Source: a virus
Length of the DNA stretch: 64,000 nucleotides
Strand: one strand, 5' to 3'
Virus record (IMG/VR): IMGVR_UViG_3300042520_003271
Location: 22,913-86,912 of that record
A model generated the notes under the pieces. It was not told the origin of the DNA. It was given only the letters and a program-made list of their open reading frames with translations, and made no database searches. The translations under genes and the position numbers were made by a program. This document shows positions 1 through 9,978 of the stretch, in pieces. Each line of letters opens with the position of its first letter. Position 1 is the stretch's first letter.

Positions 1-26
1 ATTCGAATTATAGTGCTTATTTCCAT
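1..26 (-). CDS. Partial tail-fibre paralogue (N-terminus only)
   Basis: Only the first eight codons are inside the window, reading MEISTIIR. This matches the start of the upstream 546-aa fibre protein (MELSTIIR) at seven of eight positions and resembles the 1662-aa protein (MDIGTILR), so the fibre gene family continues beyond the window edge. A ribosome binding site AAGGATGA lies 6 nt before the ATG at 24-26. It is the next gene in the same minus-strand series, separated from its neighbour by 52 nt that hold a candidate late promoter. Function beyond the shared N-terminal module cannot be judged. Confidence 0.7.
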
Positions 27-63
27 ATTTAGTCATCCTTAGTCTACTTTAATTTTTGCACCG

Positions 64-74
64 ATTTATATACC
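64..74 (-). promoter_or_regulatory. Candidate late promoter (TATAAAT type)
   Basis: On the minus strand the 52-nt gap between two fibre genes reads GGTATATAAATCGG, which contains TATAAAT, close to the T4 late-promoter consensus TATAAATA. It lies about 40 nt upstream of the partial gene at 1-26. Similar sequences precede the genes starting at 11287, 11824, 12325 (plus strand) and 63429. No matching -35 hexamer is visible. The promoter role is inferred. Confidence 0.45.
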
Positions 75-78
75 ATTC

Positions 79-1719
79 TTATGCATTATACAAAGGTAAT
101 TTGTAAACCGTACCGTTTACTCGTAGTCTAAAATATGCTGCTGGAGTAGCTGGAAGTGAAGAAGCACTACCAGAAGAGGCAGCGGATTCAACACCAGAGC
201 CATTAGGATTTCCGATAGGATATGCTGCACTGCCTATAGAGAACTCATAGTCAGCACCAGATGTGGCATCTACTCCCATGACGAAAGCATATTTATGGGT
301 CGAGCTAGCGCCAGTCCCGATTACAGTCGAGTACAATCCGAATCTCGAGTCTGAATTCGCACCTATGGCAATACTGCTAGTGTTTGATGTGGCCCCTGCA
401 CCTATGGCTATGCCGCCGTCGACAGCTGACGTTGGGTCATCGGCGACCGCCGCAGCATGTCCTATAGCTATGCTGTTGGTATTCGAATAACTGCCGTAGC
501 CTATGCTGGTGCATAATAGTGCGTTAGCTTTCGCGCCAGCACCTATAGCGATAGATTTCTCTCCGACTGTGCATGATGCACCAACGCCAACCCCGTCCGT
601 GCTTAGATGGCTTATGCTCGAGGCGCTATCGCCTACGATTACATTACCACTGTTGCCAGCCTTGGCCTCGTTTCCTATGATAATATTACGCACCGACACA
701 TTATAAGTATTATCGTTTTGTACATTAGTGCCAATCGCGACAGTATAAGTAATAGTATGGGCTGTATCCATCGCATTATAACCAACGATCACATTATCAT
801 TAGGCTGAGAGACAAATTTTGCTGCATTTACACCAATAACAACATTTCTGAGTGTGTTAGCTGTACTTGAATATAGTGAATAATTCCCGATCGATACATT
901 GTCAAAGGCCGTTACTGAGGTTTTAAGACTGGTTAAGGCATTAGTACCGATACTTATGTTCCGTTGGTTCGCCGAACCAGTATAGGCGGTGGTAGGGCCA
1001 ATGACGATATTTCCATTCTCCAATAACTTCGAACTACTATCTAAAACCATCTGAGATTTAAGACTTGTTCCAAGAGGATCAGTGCTAGATCCAGACCCAA
1101 CCAAGGTGAAGTCGTGACTTATGTCTCCTGCCGCGCCAGTAACTGGCACATTTATAGCGCTAGTTATGCGTCCGTAACTATCGACAGATATAACAGGTAT
1201 TTTAGATCCAGATCCGTAAGACCCAGCCAAAACGCCAGTTGCTGGTAAATTAATCTTTATTGTGCCGTCTGTTGTAACTGGCGACCCAACTATTTCAAGG
1301 GTCGTGGACTCTACAGTGATCGATTTTACAGTACCGCCGATATTAATCGGGACTAATTGTACATTTGTTAGTCGGCCATATTTATCAACGCTTACGACAG
1401 GGACTTGCCCGCCAGATCCATATGTTCCTGGCGCTACACCAGTATTCTGTAAATCGATAGTAACTGTGCCTGATTTAGTAACTGGTGCTCCAGACACTGC
1501 CAAAGATACAGACTTTACGTCTATTGATGTAACTGTGCCGCCAAACGAAGAATTATTGACCAGTTGGATATAAGTCGCTCTTGAATCGCCATTATCACCG
1601 CCGGCATAATATAAGGAATTATCGGGCTCAGAATAAACTAATGCGCCAGATGGGAATAAATTTGGTCTTAGACCTACTGGCGGTACCACTTTTAATCTGA
1701 TAATTGTGCTTAATTCCAT
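79..1719 (-). CDS. Tail fibre / YadA-head-like adhesin (546 aa)
   Basis: Probable trimeric fibre or adhesin on the virion. Residues 1-55 form an N-terminal module shared with the 1662-aa protein at 4393-9381 and with the partial gene at 1-26. Residues about 60-200 hold two copies of a module of about 65 residues, with GTVTSI-type starts and YGSG...VPVVSVDxYGRLT-type ends, common in phage tail fibres. Residues about 230-490 carry many short SIAIG / NVVIG / SIGYG repeats, as in the beta-roll heads of YadA-type trimeric adhesins. The last 40 residues (SGSASSLPATPAAY...YKLPLYNA) recur at the end of the next gene upstream. The ATG has an AGGTGA ribosome binding site. Receptor binding is inferred; no catalytic motif is seen. 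Confidence 0.75.
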   Translation of the reverse strand: MELSTIIRLKVVPPVGLRPNLFPSGALVYSEPDNSLYYAGGDNGDSRATYIQLVNNSSFGGTVTSIDVKSVSLAVSGAPVTKSGTVTIDLQNTGVAPGTYGSGGQVPVVSVDKYGRLTNVQLVPINIGGTVKSITVESTTLEIVGSPVTTDGTIKINLPATGVLAGSYGSGSKIPVISVDSYGRITSAINVPVTGAAGDISHDFTLVGSGSSTDPLGTSLKSQMVLDSSSKLLENGNIVIGPTTAYTGSANQRNISIGTNALTSLKTSVTAFDNVSIGNYSLYSSTANTLRNVVIGVNAAKFVSQPNDNVIVGYNAMDTAHTITYTVAIGTNVQNDNTYNVSVRNIIIGNEAKAGNSGNVIVGDSASSISHLSTDGVGVGASCTVGEKSIAIGAGAKANALLCTSIGYGSYSNTNSIAIGHAAAVADDPTSAVDGGIAIGAGATSNTSSIAIGANSDSRFGLYSTVIGTGASSTHKYAFVMGVDATSGADYEFSIGSAAYPIGNPNGSGVESAASSGSASSLPATPAAYFRLRVNGTVYKLPLYNA

Positions 1720-1726
1720 ATTTCAC

Positions 1727-4384
1727 CTAAATGTTGTAAAGTGGCAATTTATATTTTGTCCCGTTTATAGCAGTAGAAAGGTAAGCTGCAGGAGTACTGG
1801 GCAAACTCGATGCAGAGCCTGAATTAGCAAAATTTTCAGTACCTGTTCCGTCAGAATTCCCGAGAAGCTTACCGCCAGCGCCGCCAATAGAGAATAAGTT
1901 AGGGATCACTAAACCATCGGCTGCTAAGCATATTCTGTTAAACATTGCGCCAGCGCCAGCTAAAGTAGGCATGATCACAAGTGCGCCTGGTGTGAATCCG
2001 GTGCAAAGCGTGTTTGAACTTCCGAGTACGGTTAATGATGTGAATCGTGCTGGCTCCAAAGCCTGCGCCTTTCCTGTAAAGGTATTTGTGGGGCTTGTGC
2101 CTGCAAAGAAAGCACCGTCATCGCCTCTTCCTATAGCGTAGACTGTGCCGTTATTCATTTTAAAATAAACATCGTATTCATTTATGACTAAGCATTGGGT
2201 CGGTAATACAAAGTAAGGTGGTGTTGCTGTCGGCGTGATGATATCTAGTTTTGTATAAGATAATGAATTAAAGTATGGAAATATCTTGCCAGTCATAAAA
2301 GCATTTCCGACGGCTGTAACCACCACTGCACATTCATAGCCACAGGATATCGACACTATGCTAGATGTATCATATTCTGGAGTGCCTCCAAGGATCACTT
2401 TAATAAATAGAGGTACTATCTGTGGGGTGTTGTAATTTGTAGTATTCCCCAAGCCGAGCTGCCCGACATCATTTTTTCCAAATGCTATTAAACGATTATC
2501 GCTTCTAACAGCCATTATAAAGGACTTTCCGCATTTGACCTTTGTATAAGTAGACGATCCGACAAGGGCGAAAGTGTTAGTAGAGCCACCTGTTGTGCCA
2601 TTACCTAATTGACCAAATGTATTATCGCCCATCGTGTAAAGACTATTGCCTTTGATTCCAGCCCAAGTCGTCTTCCCAGTAGCGTAATCGCGCGCCGCTG
2701 AGATTGCTGTCCAAGCCCCAGTAGCGTTGGAGTCTATTAGAACTAAAGTATTACTTTTTGTCGCTGGATTAATCTGTCCACAACCATACAATGACCCGTC
2801 TGTTAGAATTACATAAGTTCCATTGGCATATGCACACACCTCTCTTATTCTTACACCTAAATCCCAGCCAGGATAAGTCCATGGTATAAGCGTATATGTA
2901 TACCTTGGTGTAGTATCGCCAAGCCCCAATTGACCAGCCTCATTATCACCGCAAACATATATCCTGTCTAATTCGACAGGGCTAGCATTGCTAGCTGGCT
3001 TTACCAATGCTACATTATGAGTCTGGCCGCCAGCCAACATGGAAACGTTATCTCCCACACTATAATCAGCGACAGGAATTATCGAAGCAGATACACCAAA
3101 CGGATAGACTTTAAGCGGTGATTCTGGTGGTCCGACGCCGAACTTACCGCTACCATATCCACCAGAAAAGGCAGCTCCCAGCGACCCAACGCCAGGCAAA
3201 TTATTATTGTTAGGTGTCAAAAAAGAACCAGATTTATATCCTATCGAAACGCCATTAGATGAGCCTGTAGAATAAACGCCTATAGCTATGCATCCGGCCG
3301 GTTTGCCTGTGGTGACTATGAAAGGTTTAATTATCCCAGCGCCACTTCCTAATATAACATGGTTAGTTCCATCTACTCGGTCTCTATAGAAGCTAGTAGG
3401 TGTAGCATCATTGCCAATATAAACAGACGATTCAAGTCCGTTCATTTGTAGTGAGCTATATGGCATAGTGTTAGACTGAAGGATAACTGTAGATGTTTTA
3501 AATATAAAATTAACAGGATAAGTGATTAAGGTAGTTATCGGATTTCCGATTAGTATTGATTGCACCATTCTTATGCTAATGTTTGATATCTTATTCCTAG
3601 GATGACCGCTCCATGTCTGGCCGATTATAATACCAGAGTAATCTGGTGTACCACCAAGGTTCGGATATCCTCCGATGCAAATTGAGTCACTTTGTGCGCT
3701 ACCGCCTGGTGTGTTTAGATCTTGAATATTACTTATAACGATCGATTTGGTGCCTGAATTGTTATAGATGCCGCTACCGAGCATAATATTATTAGAATTA
3801 CTTGGAAGATTATTCCCACCAACCGGAACGCTATAGCCAATGCTTATCGAATTATCATTTATAGATTTAGATACTGCATAACTACCTAAAGCGACACACT
3901 GCCTAGAATAAGCATCTTCCATCGCTCTTTGACCGACAGCGACATTGTTTTCGTTTATAGCATTGTTACTATTGCTCTTAACGCCGATGCTCATCGACCC
4001 AGATGCTTTGTCGTACATCCAACTGCTGGATGAATATAATGATTTTCCGTAGTTTCCGATAAAACCAGAAATATTTTCTTCTTCGTCTTGATCAGGATTA
4101 TAATTTTCAAGACTTGTGTATAAAGGGCTCGATAGATTATTCTGACCTTTTATGGTAAAGTCTGTTATGACTGGAGGTATTACAATTCCTGTCGTAGCTC
4201 CAGCAAAAGTCACAAAGCCCTTGGTATTTATTCTTAAAGTCGGCACTGTGCCGATCGATCCAAAGGTGCCAGAATTAACACCAGAGCATTTGAGGTCGAG
4301 TTGGTAATATGGATTGTCAGGGTCCTTTTGCGGTGGCGACACAAAGTTGATAGTTTTTAGATTGTATACAATATTATTGTTCAT
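1727..4384 (-). CDS. Tail fibre with YadA-like and RCC1-like repeats (885 aa)
   Basis: Virion fibre candidate. It keeps one copy of the tail-fibre module near residues 25-75 but lacks the MELSTIIR-type start of its neighbours. Residues about 100-410 have sparse YadA-like repeats (SIGVKS, NVAVGQRA, CIAIGVYS). Residues about 440-830 hold RCC1-like units with motifs such as GDNEAGQLGLGDTT, GDNTFGQLGNGTT and GKNDVGQLGLGNTT, which usually fold into a seven-bladed propeller. The C-terminal 40 residues (SGSASSLPSTPAAY...YKLPLYNI) match the end of the downstream 546-aa protein. It lies 7 nt from one neighbour and 8 nt from the other, so it is probably co-transcribed. Ligand unknown. Confidence 0.75.
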   Translation of the reverse strand: MNNNIVYNLKTINFVSPPQKDPDNPYYQLDLKCSGVNSGTFGSIGTVPTLRINTKGFVTFAGATTGIVIPPVITDFTIKGQNNLSSPLYTSLENYNPDQDEEENISGFIGNYGKSLYSSSSWMYDKASGSMSIGVKSNSNNAINENNVAVGQRAMEDAYSRQCVALGSYAVSKSINDNSISIGYSVPVGGNNLPSNSNNIMLGSGIYNNSGTKSIVISNIQDLNTPGGSAQSDSICIGGYPNLGGTPDYSGIIIGQTWSGHPRNKISNISIRMVQSILIGNPITTLITYPVNFIFKTSTVILQSNTMPYSSLQMNGLESSVYIGNDATPTSFYRDRVDGTNHVILGSGAGIIKPFIVTTGKPAGCIAIGVYSTGSSNGVSIGYKSGSFLTPNNNNLPGVGSLGAAFSGGYGSGKFGVGPPESPLKVYPFGVSASIIPVADYSVGDNVSMLAGGQTHNVALVKPASNASPVELDRIYVCGDNEAGQLGLGDTTPRYTYTLIPWTYPGWDLGVRIREVCAYANGTYVILTDGSLYGCGQINPATKSNTLVLIDSNATGAWTAISAARDYATGKTTWAGIKGNSLYTMGDNTFGQLGNGTTGGSTNTFALVGSSTYTKVKCGKSFIMAVRSDNRLIAFGKNDVGQLGLGNTTNYNTPQIVPLFIKVILGGTPEYDTSSIVSISCGYECAVVVTAVGNAFMTGKIFPYFNSLSYTKLDIITPTATPPYFVLPTQCLVINEYDVYFKMNNGTVYAIGRGDDGAFFAGTSPTNTFTGKAQALEPARFTSLTVLGSSNTLCTGFTPGALVIMPTLAGAGAMFNRICLAADGLVIPNLFSIGGAGGKLLGNSDGTGTENFANSGSASSLPSTPAAYLSTAINGTKYKLPLYNI

Positions 4385-4392
4385 TTTTTGCT

Positions 4393-7300
4393 CTATAAGA
4401 CCGTTATACCTGTAGCATCTGTAGCCTGTGTGTCAAGTGCTATTTTTCCTATCACGTATCTCGTCATACCATTGGGCGTACCATTATTATCTCTTAGTAT
4501 CTCGATGTAACTTAGTTCGAACGCGCTGACTGTTTGCGTTGCAGTAGTATAGGTGATTGGCCCCATGATAGTATAAATCGCATCATTATTTCTGCCATTG
4601 AATGCTAAGCTACTACCGGCCCAACACATCCTTATCGTGCTTATACCTTGGCGCCCGACACCAGGGTCAGGTAATGGTATTACCCCTAACGAAATCGGTA
4701 TAATGTCTGCAAAAGGCCCAGCTGAATTATCGGTCTTAATATAATAAACGTACAATATGTTGCTAGGTAGCGGAGGGTAGCCAACCCAAGCACCACCGAT
4801 GGCAAACATTTGGCCGCTCGGACTAACTGTAATGTTATCGAAAGGCAAGTTAGCAAAATCAGCACCAATTTTTGTGATGCCGCCGCCAGCTGGTTTGGTC
4901 ATAAAATAAAAAGGAAGCGTTCTTATCGTAGGATAATCAACAACGGCTCTATATGAATTCTGGCCGACCATGCAATAGGGGCCAACCATATTATAATCGC
5001 TTGACGTATCGCCTAGCGATGTCCATGCGCCCGTTGTCGTATTAATAGTACCTACTTGTCGCTTAATATTATTAATGTCTGGGAATGAAATAGCATACAG
5101 AGTACCATTATAAGCTGATATCTGTCCGAATCTATTATAAGGCAGATTAACGTTAGATATGCTTAAAGTGGCTGCCGTTTGTTCATTTATTCTTCTCAAT
5201 TGTGATTGACCTGACACAAAAGTAGTGCCGATCACTAAATTCGTTCCAACTGGTAATCTTGGATATACTAATGGTGTAGGTGTTACTGGTGTTGGCGTTG
5301 GTGGGCAATATATTCTATCATATACTAAAATATCGCCTGTTGCTCCGGCGCCGCTGAGCACATAGAGCGTTGTATTAGCAGAGTTAATACTGATCTCATT
5401 TCCGTATACCACACTTAATAGTGTTTGCCCAGTCCAAGCAATGTTACCAGTAGATGGATATATGATGTATTCATAGAGCCTATTAAATTGAAAATCAGCA
5501 ATATACAAAGAATTATCGACTGTTGCGAGTATACCATTGGTGCGCGTCCCAGCAAGCCCGACGGACGTGCTTGGTGTCGACGCATAATTAATATCACCGC
5601 TAGAGGTATCTCTTGTAAAGGCCGATATTAAGCTATTACCTATGCCAGAAACGAAGATATATTTTTCAGAACAGGCAAATGTAGCTTGGCGAGGGTTTAA
5701 ACTTGCAACATTTAACTCTCGAATTAAAGTCAGAGCTCCATTGCTAGCAGTCCTGCTGAATGCTTTAATCTTAGCAGCGGTAGCTGATACATGATATAAA
5801 AATTTTCCATCGCTAGAACCGAGCATGTAACAGACTTCTCCGACAATAGGAGTCGATAAAATAACGCTTGTCTTATCTGGTATACCGGTGCTTCCTGAAA
5901 TCTTCACAATCCTTATAGCATTAGCCATAGATACGTAAAGATATGCATCGTCTGGTGAAACGTATATTCTCGCACCATTAAAAGCGTTGTTAAATCTAGT
6001 GTCTGTATCAAGCAATAATAGTAAAGCTGTACTGCCAGAATCTCTTTTGAATGTGATTAAACCGCTCTGTGTTATTATATAAATGAAGTTTTGAGAAGAA
6101 GTCATTGCTATATCATGAGGGTTTAAGGCAGCTAGGTATGAAGCATCGAAGCTTAATGAACCATCTGAATTTATAACAAACACAGATATAGAGTTAGATC
6201 CAATGTCAGCTGTGCACAGGATCTTGGTACCATATTTTTCTGATATAATCATAGCTATATGGCTACCGCCAGCAGAAGCTGTTTGTCTTAGCGTTAATTT
6301 ACCACATTGGACGATAGGTGTCGGCGTTGGCGTTGGCGTTGGCGTTGGCGTTGGCGTCGGTGTTGGAACTGGCACGCAGGTAATTTTGGCATACCTTATA
6401 TCGCTTGTATCAGTAATAAGGTAATTGCCGTTGACATTATCCCAGCTGGCCGGATCACCTTTAAATGACGGTATATTAATTGTGATGGTGTCACCGGCTG
6501 TAAACTTTTTCAAGCTTACGACAGGGAGGTTACTGTCTAACGTTGGCTGGCCGTTATTTAAAAAAGCGATGGAAAAAACACCAGAGCCAAGGTTATTTAA
6601 AGTTATCGAATATAGCGTTGTGCCGCTTGCAGCATAGCCATTGAATCCAGCACCATTGCTTGAAAGAATAGTATCACCAGTATATAGCGGAATTGTTATT
6701 TTTCCGATCGTAGAACTCCAACCAGAAAAGCAATCTGATCTGCGTGACGCTACGCTACAAAATATGTAAGGGTCATTGAACCCAAATGCCTCGACCGCCC
6801 CCGCGATATTTGGTATTTTAGTAAAATTATAAACGCTTTTATTCATATAATCAGCTAGGCCAGGAGGAAGAAACCCAGAAGCATATGCTGTCCCATCATT
6901 TTTTATAACTATGCTAAAGTCATCGCCAGCATGGACGGTTTTCCAATCTCTGTCAGTGCTTAATTGTATAAATTTATTAGAATCTAACCTTGAGTTGTTT
7001 CCGAGCTGGCCACTATTATTTCGGCCAGTACCGACCAAAAGACCGCCAGGAAGGATAGCTAAGGTATGGTTTCTGCCAGCTGATACTACTAAAGAATTAT
7101 CAAGAGCCTTTATATAAAAATTACTTACTGGTGTAATAGTGTTGCCTGTACCGCACTGACCGGAACTGTTGTCGCCGTATGCCGTCCAAGTCGTACCCCC
7201 AGCAATTGGATCCTTAGTCACTTTGAAGTAAGAGTCGTAGCCACTATATGCATATTTTGGGATCTCATCGATCGTATAAAGCGTTGAAGCCTCTTCCTCC

Positions 7301-9381
7301 ATGGTCATACTAGTCGGCGCGGTTCCTGGTCTGACGTCGATATTATAAATCGCTTGATAAACCGCACGATCAGAAGTGAAAGCCCTGAGTATTGGATACG
7401 GTTCAGTCGAGTTAGTACCTTGAAATTTAGTACATCTTACATCTATAAAGTTAGTAGGCGACGGATTTACTTCAATCAATCCTAGGCTGGTTTGTTTTTT
7501 AAAACTTGTAATCCTTTTTAGACCTGTGCCTTTTGAAGTATAAATATCACCTACCCATAGTGTACCATCAGTTTTAACGGCAGCTATAATACCATGGCCT
7601 GTCGCGACTTTTTTCCAAGCATATGTGTCAAATGGCTGTTTATATTTCGTAACCTTTTTGACATCATCGAGAGTAGCTCGGAATAAAGGAGCTAAGCCAG
7701 CACATTCAGGATTAGCGCCAGTAGTATAAATATTATTACCACTAAGATCTATCATACATGTAACGCCAGAGAGAAACGGGCCACCATAGAATGGATAGCC
7801 ATCACCTGATGACCAATATTCGACATCAGATGCTTGCTCGACATAACCGCCACGATATGCTCTAATTAAATAGCGTTTAGGATCAGTTAGCGTCGGTGTA
7901 GGCGTATTTGGCGAGCAGTTCTGCCTAGAAAACATCGTGATCGAATCTTTATATTCATTAGGCACATAAATATTTAAGCCATCATAGCTTATACATAGAT
8001 TAAAACCGCCTCTGGTGGCGATTAAACCGACAGCTGATAACGAGCCAGTGGTTATGTTGCGCTTGAAAATGCTTATGCTATTGCTTATACTTATCACATA
8101 GGCGCTAGTCCCATCGGCGCTAATTACGATACCGCAAGGCTCATTAGATGCTATAGTATCTCTTTTTGTTAGAAGGCCAGTTGTGGTGCTGCGATCATAG
8201 CATATTATAGTATTGTTATCGATCGCAGCGGCGGTGCCGCGGAAAGTGACGTAAACGTTTTTACCATTTGGGCTTATGGCGATGCCATTTCCTATACCAG
8301 TTGAAATGGTACTAGCTAGAGTGAGTAAACCAGATGAAATATTGCGTCCAAATATCGACAGCGTGCGCGATGAGCCACCGACGCTAAGAACATATGCATT
8401 CTTGTCGTCGGGACTTATGGCTATATAATATGGTTCGTTCCCTGCTGCTATAGCGCCAATTGATGCTAATAAGCCAGTAGCATTGTCTCTACTATACATA
8501 TAAACAGTATCATCTACTTGGTTTGTAACATAGACATTTTTACCGTCTGTAGATGAACTTATAGCTGTCGGCTGCAGCCCAGTCACTACTGTTCCTAGTG
8601 ATGTCAATGATCCAGTTGCCGTATCGCGCCTAAACATTTGAACTATGCATGAAGTATCACTTATTGTGCTGGCAATATATATGTTTCTACTGTCAGAGGT
8701 AATGCAAATAGCAGACGGATATCCTGTAACGATAATAGTGTCCAATACAGCCAATAAGCCGGTACCTGGTTTACGCTCATAAATTGTGATGATACCAGTG
8801 TTCGTGACATATATGAACTTATCGTCAGGGCTAATGCAAATACCGTGCGGAAAAGCACCGGTCAATATAAAACCTAAATCTGTAAGTTCATCGCATTGAA
8901 CCGGCGGAGGTGTTGCTGGCGGCGGGCAAGTCGGTAATTGTGTCGGGACACCGTATATTTCTAAGTCATCAGAGTCCATTTCCATCAGCGTTACTGTGCC
9001 GCCGGCTGTAGTATTCTGTACTTCACTGATTCTTGTAACAAATCCAAGTGAATTTGCTGTGATGATTGGGATTGTGGTTGATGAACCGTACTGTCCGACT
9101 ACAGCTTTATTTTCGATAAGATCTATCTTGATCGTGCCGGTTCTTGTTATTGGTCCGCCGCTTAATACGAGTGTGTTCGTGTCAAAGTTAAAACCATTTA
9201 CACTTCCAGCGCCAATGTTTATTTTACTGATGTAAGTGGCTCTGTTGTAGCCATTATTGCCGCCAGCGTAGAAGAGAAAAGCGTCATCTTCAAAGAAAAA
9301 GATAGTTCCAGAATAAAACTTATTTGGAGCTAGATTTGTCGGTACTGGGCCTTGCAGCCTTAATATAGTTCCAATATCCAT
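4393..9381 (-). CDS. Multi-propeller tail fibre (1662 aa)
   Basis: Large modular virion protein. Residues 1-55 match the N-terminal module of the 546-aa fibre and residues about 60-125 match the repeated tail-fibre module, so this end probably attaches to the same virion site. Residues about 165-490 contain YVTN/lactonase-type units (ISPDDKFIYVTN, SPDDKNAYVLS, SADGTSAYVIS), a likely seven-bladed propeller. Residues about 500-900 are RCC1-like (GDNSSGQCGTGN, GRNNSGQLGNNS). A Thr-Pro stalk at about 1006-1022 leads to a second YVTN-like propeller, and a second short Pro-Thr linker near 1360-1370 leads to a last unrecognised domain. The ribosome binding site is AGGAAC. No enzyme motif is seen; adhesion is inferred. 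Confidence 0.75.
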   Translation of the reverse strand: MDIGTILRLQGPVPTNLAPNKFYSGTIFFFEDDAFLFYAGGNNGYNRATYISKINIGAGSVNGFNFDTNTLVLSGGPITRTGTIKIDLIENKAVVGQYGSSTTIPIITANSLGFVTRISEVQNTTAGGTVTLMEMDSDDLEIYGVPTQLPTCPPPATPPPVQCDELTDLGFILTGAFPHGICISPDDKFIYVTNTGIITIYERKPGTGLLAVLDTIIVTGYPSAICITSDSRNIYIASTISDTSCIVQMFRRDTATGSLTSLGTVVTGLQPTAISSSTDGKNVYVTNQVDDTVYMYSRDNATGLLASIGAIAAGNEPYYIAISPDDKNAYVLSVGGSSRTLSIFGRNISSGLLTLASTISTGIGNGIAISPNGKNVYVTFRGTAAAIDNNTIICYDRSTTTGLLTKRDTIASNEPCGIVISADGTSAYVISISNSISIFKRNITTGSLSAVGLIATRGGFNLCISYDGLNIYVPNEYKDSITMFSRQNCSPNTPTPTLTDPKRYLIRAYRGGYVEQASDVEYWSSGDGYPFYGGPFLSGVTCMIDLSGNNIYTTGANPECAGLAPLFRATLDDVKKVTKYKQPFDTYAWKKVATGHGIIAAVKTDGTLWVGDIYTSKGTGLKRITSFKKQTSLGLIEVNPSPTNFIDVRCTKFQGTNSTEPYPILRAFTSDRAVYQAIYNIDVRPGTAPTSMTMEEEASTLYTIDEIPKYAYSGYDSYFKVTKDPIAGGTTWTAYGDNSSGQCGTGNTITPVSNFYIKALDNSLVVSAGRNHTLAILPGGLLVGTGRNNSGQLGNNSRLDSNKFIQLSTDRDWKTVHAGDDFSIVIKNDGTAYASGFLPPGLADYMNKSVYNFTKIPNIAGAVEAFGFNDPYIFCSVASRRSDCFSGWSSTIGKITIPLYTGDTILSSNGAGFNGYAASGTTLYSITLNNLGSGVFSIAFLNNGQPTLDSNLPVVSLKKFTAGDTITINIPSFKGDPASWDNVNGNYLITDTSDIRYAKITCVPVPTPTPTPTPTPTPTPTPIVQCGKLTLRQTASAGGSHIAMIISEKYGTKILCTADIGSNSISVFVINSDGSLSFDASYLAALNPHDIAMTSSQNFIYIITQSGLITFKRDSGSTALLLLLDTDTRFNNAFNGARIYVSPDDAYLYVSMANAIRIVKISGSTGIPDKTSVILSTPIVGEVCYMLGSSDGKFLYHVSATAAKIKAFSRTASNGALTLIRELNVASLNPRQATFACSEKYIFVSGIGNSLISAFTRDTSSGDINYASTPSTSVGLAGTRTNGILATVDNSLYIADFQFNRLYEYIIYPSTGNIAWTGQTLLSVVYGNEISINSANTTLYVLSGAGATGDILVYDRIYCPPTPTPVTPTPLVYPRLPVGTNLVIGTTFVSGQSQLRRINEQTAATLSISNVNLPYNRFGQISAYNGTLYAISFPDINNIKRQVGTINTTTGAWTSLGDTSSDYNMVGPYCMVGQNSYRAVVDYPTIRTLPFYFMTKPAGGGITKIGADFANLPFDNITVSPSGQMFAIGGAWVGYPPLPSNILYVYYIKTDNSAGPFADIIPISLGVIPLPDPGVGRQGISTIRMCWAGSSLAFNGRNNDAIYTIMGPITYTTATQTVSAFELSYIEILRDNNGTPNGMTRYVIGKIALDTQATDATGITVL
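6317..6366 (-). repeat. GGCGTT hexanucleotide tract encoding a Thr-Pro stalk
   Basis: A near-perfect hexanucleotide array (GGCGTT on the plus strand, read as Thr-Pro codon pairs on the minus strand) separates the RCC1-containing half from the second propeller of the 1662-aa fibre. A six-base unit can change in number without shifting the reading frame. Confidence 0.85.
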
Positions 9382-9978
9382 TTAAGTTCCTAATATAGAA
9401 TCCAGTATATTTGTACTATTCGGAGCCATCATCTTCATTTCTTTGTCCATGCCTGCGAGTTTACAAAAATCGACTTGCTTGCGTGCCCATGGTGGAATTG
9501 GAGGCAGAATACCACCATAGCCCATAGCCGATGGCCCTTCCGATGGATTAACATAAGGATCGCCGCCGCCACCACTTGGACCAGGTTTAATCTCTGGATT
9601 GCAAAATTCGCGCTCTAGAACATCGCAGTCTTTTTCGACTACAATCGGATCAGTAATTTCACTAGCTATGCATCTCAACATGTTATACCAATCAGGTCTA
9701 TCTTCGCAAGGGCAACCAGCCATATAAGGGGGGAACACAAGCCAAGTTTGGTTGTACCCTAAATTAAAGTTCCAACCGAACTTTATATAGCTACCTGGGA
9801 TTTTGTCTAATATTAATTTAATTGGTACTTTTGGATGTTCACAACCATTAAGCGCTAATGAATAAGATAAAGCAGCGCTTGATATAGCAGAAGTCGGTTC
9901 GCATCCTGGAATGATAATGCTGTGGTCAGGAAGCACTTGCAATTGAAAGCATATTTCGATTGGTTCTTGGTCTACCAT
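9382..9978 (-). CDS. Unknown virion-region protein, Cys-containing (198 aa)
   Basis: Not recognised. The start is placed at the ATG at 9976-9978, giving MVDQEPIEICFQ, because GGAG lies 7 nt upstream; a GTG two codons earlier would touch that site. Seven cysteines are scattered through the chain (for example CPCEDR near residue 95). A low-complexity Gly/Pro stretch near residues 130-165 precedes a short acidic-basic C-terminus. The gene overlaps the end of the neck-like gene upstream by 7 nt and stops one base before the 1662-aa fibre gene starts, so it sits between connector-type and fibre genes. A connector or fibre-attachment role is possible but is inferred only from position. Confidence 0.6.
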   Translation of the reverse strand: MVDQEPIEICFQLQVLPDHSIIIPGCEPTSAISSAALSYSLALNGCEHPKVPIKLILDKIPGSYIKFGWNFNLGYNQTWLVFPPYMAGCPCEDRPDWYNMLRCIASEITDPIVVEKDCDVLEREFCNPEIKPGPSGGGGDPYVNPSEGPSAMGYGGILPPIPPWARKQVDFCKLAGMDKEMKMMAPNSTNILDSILGT

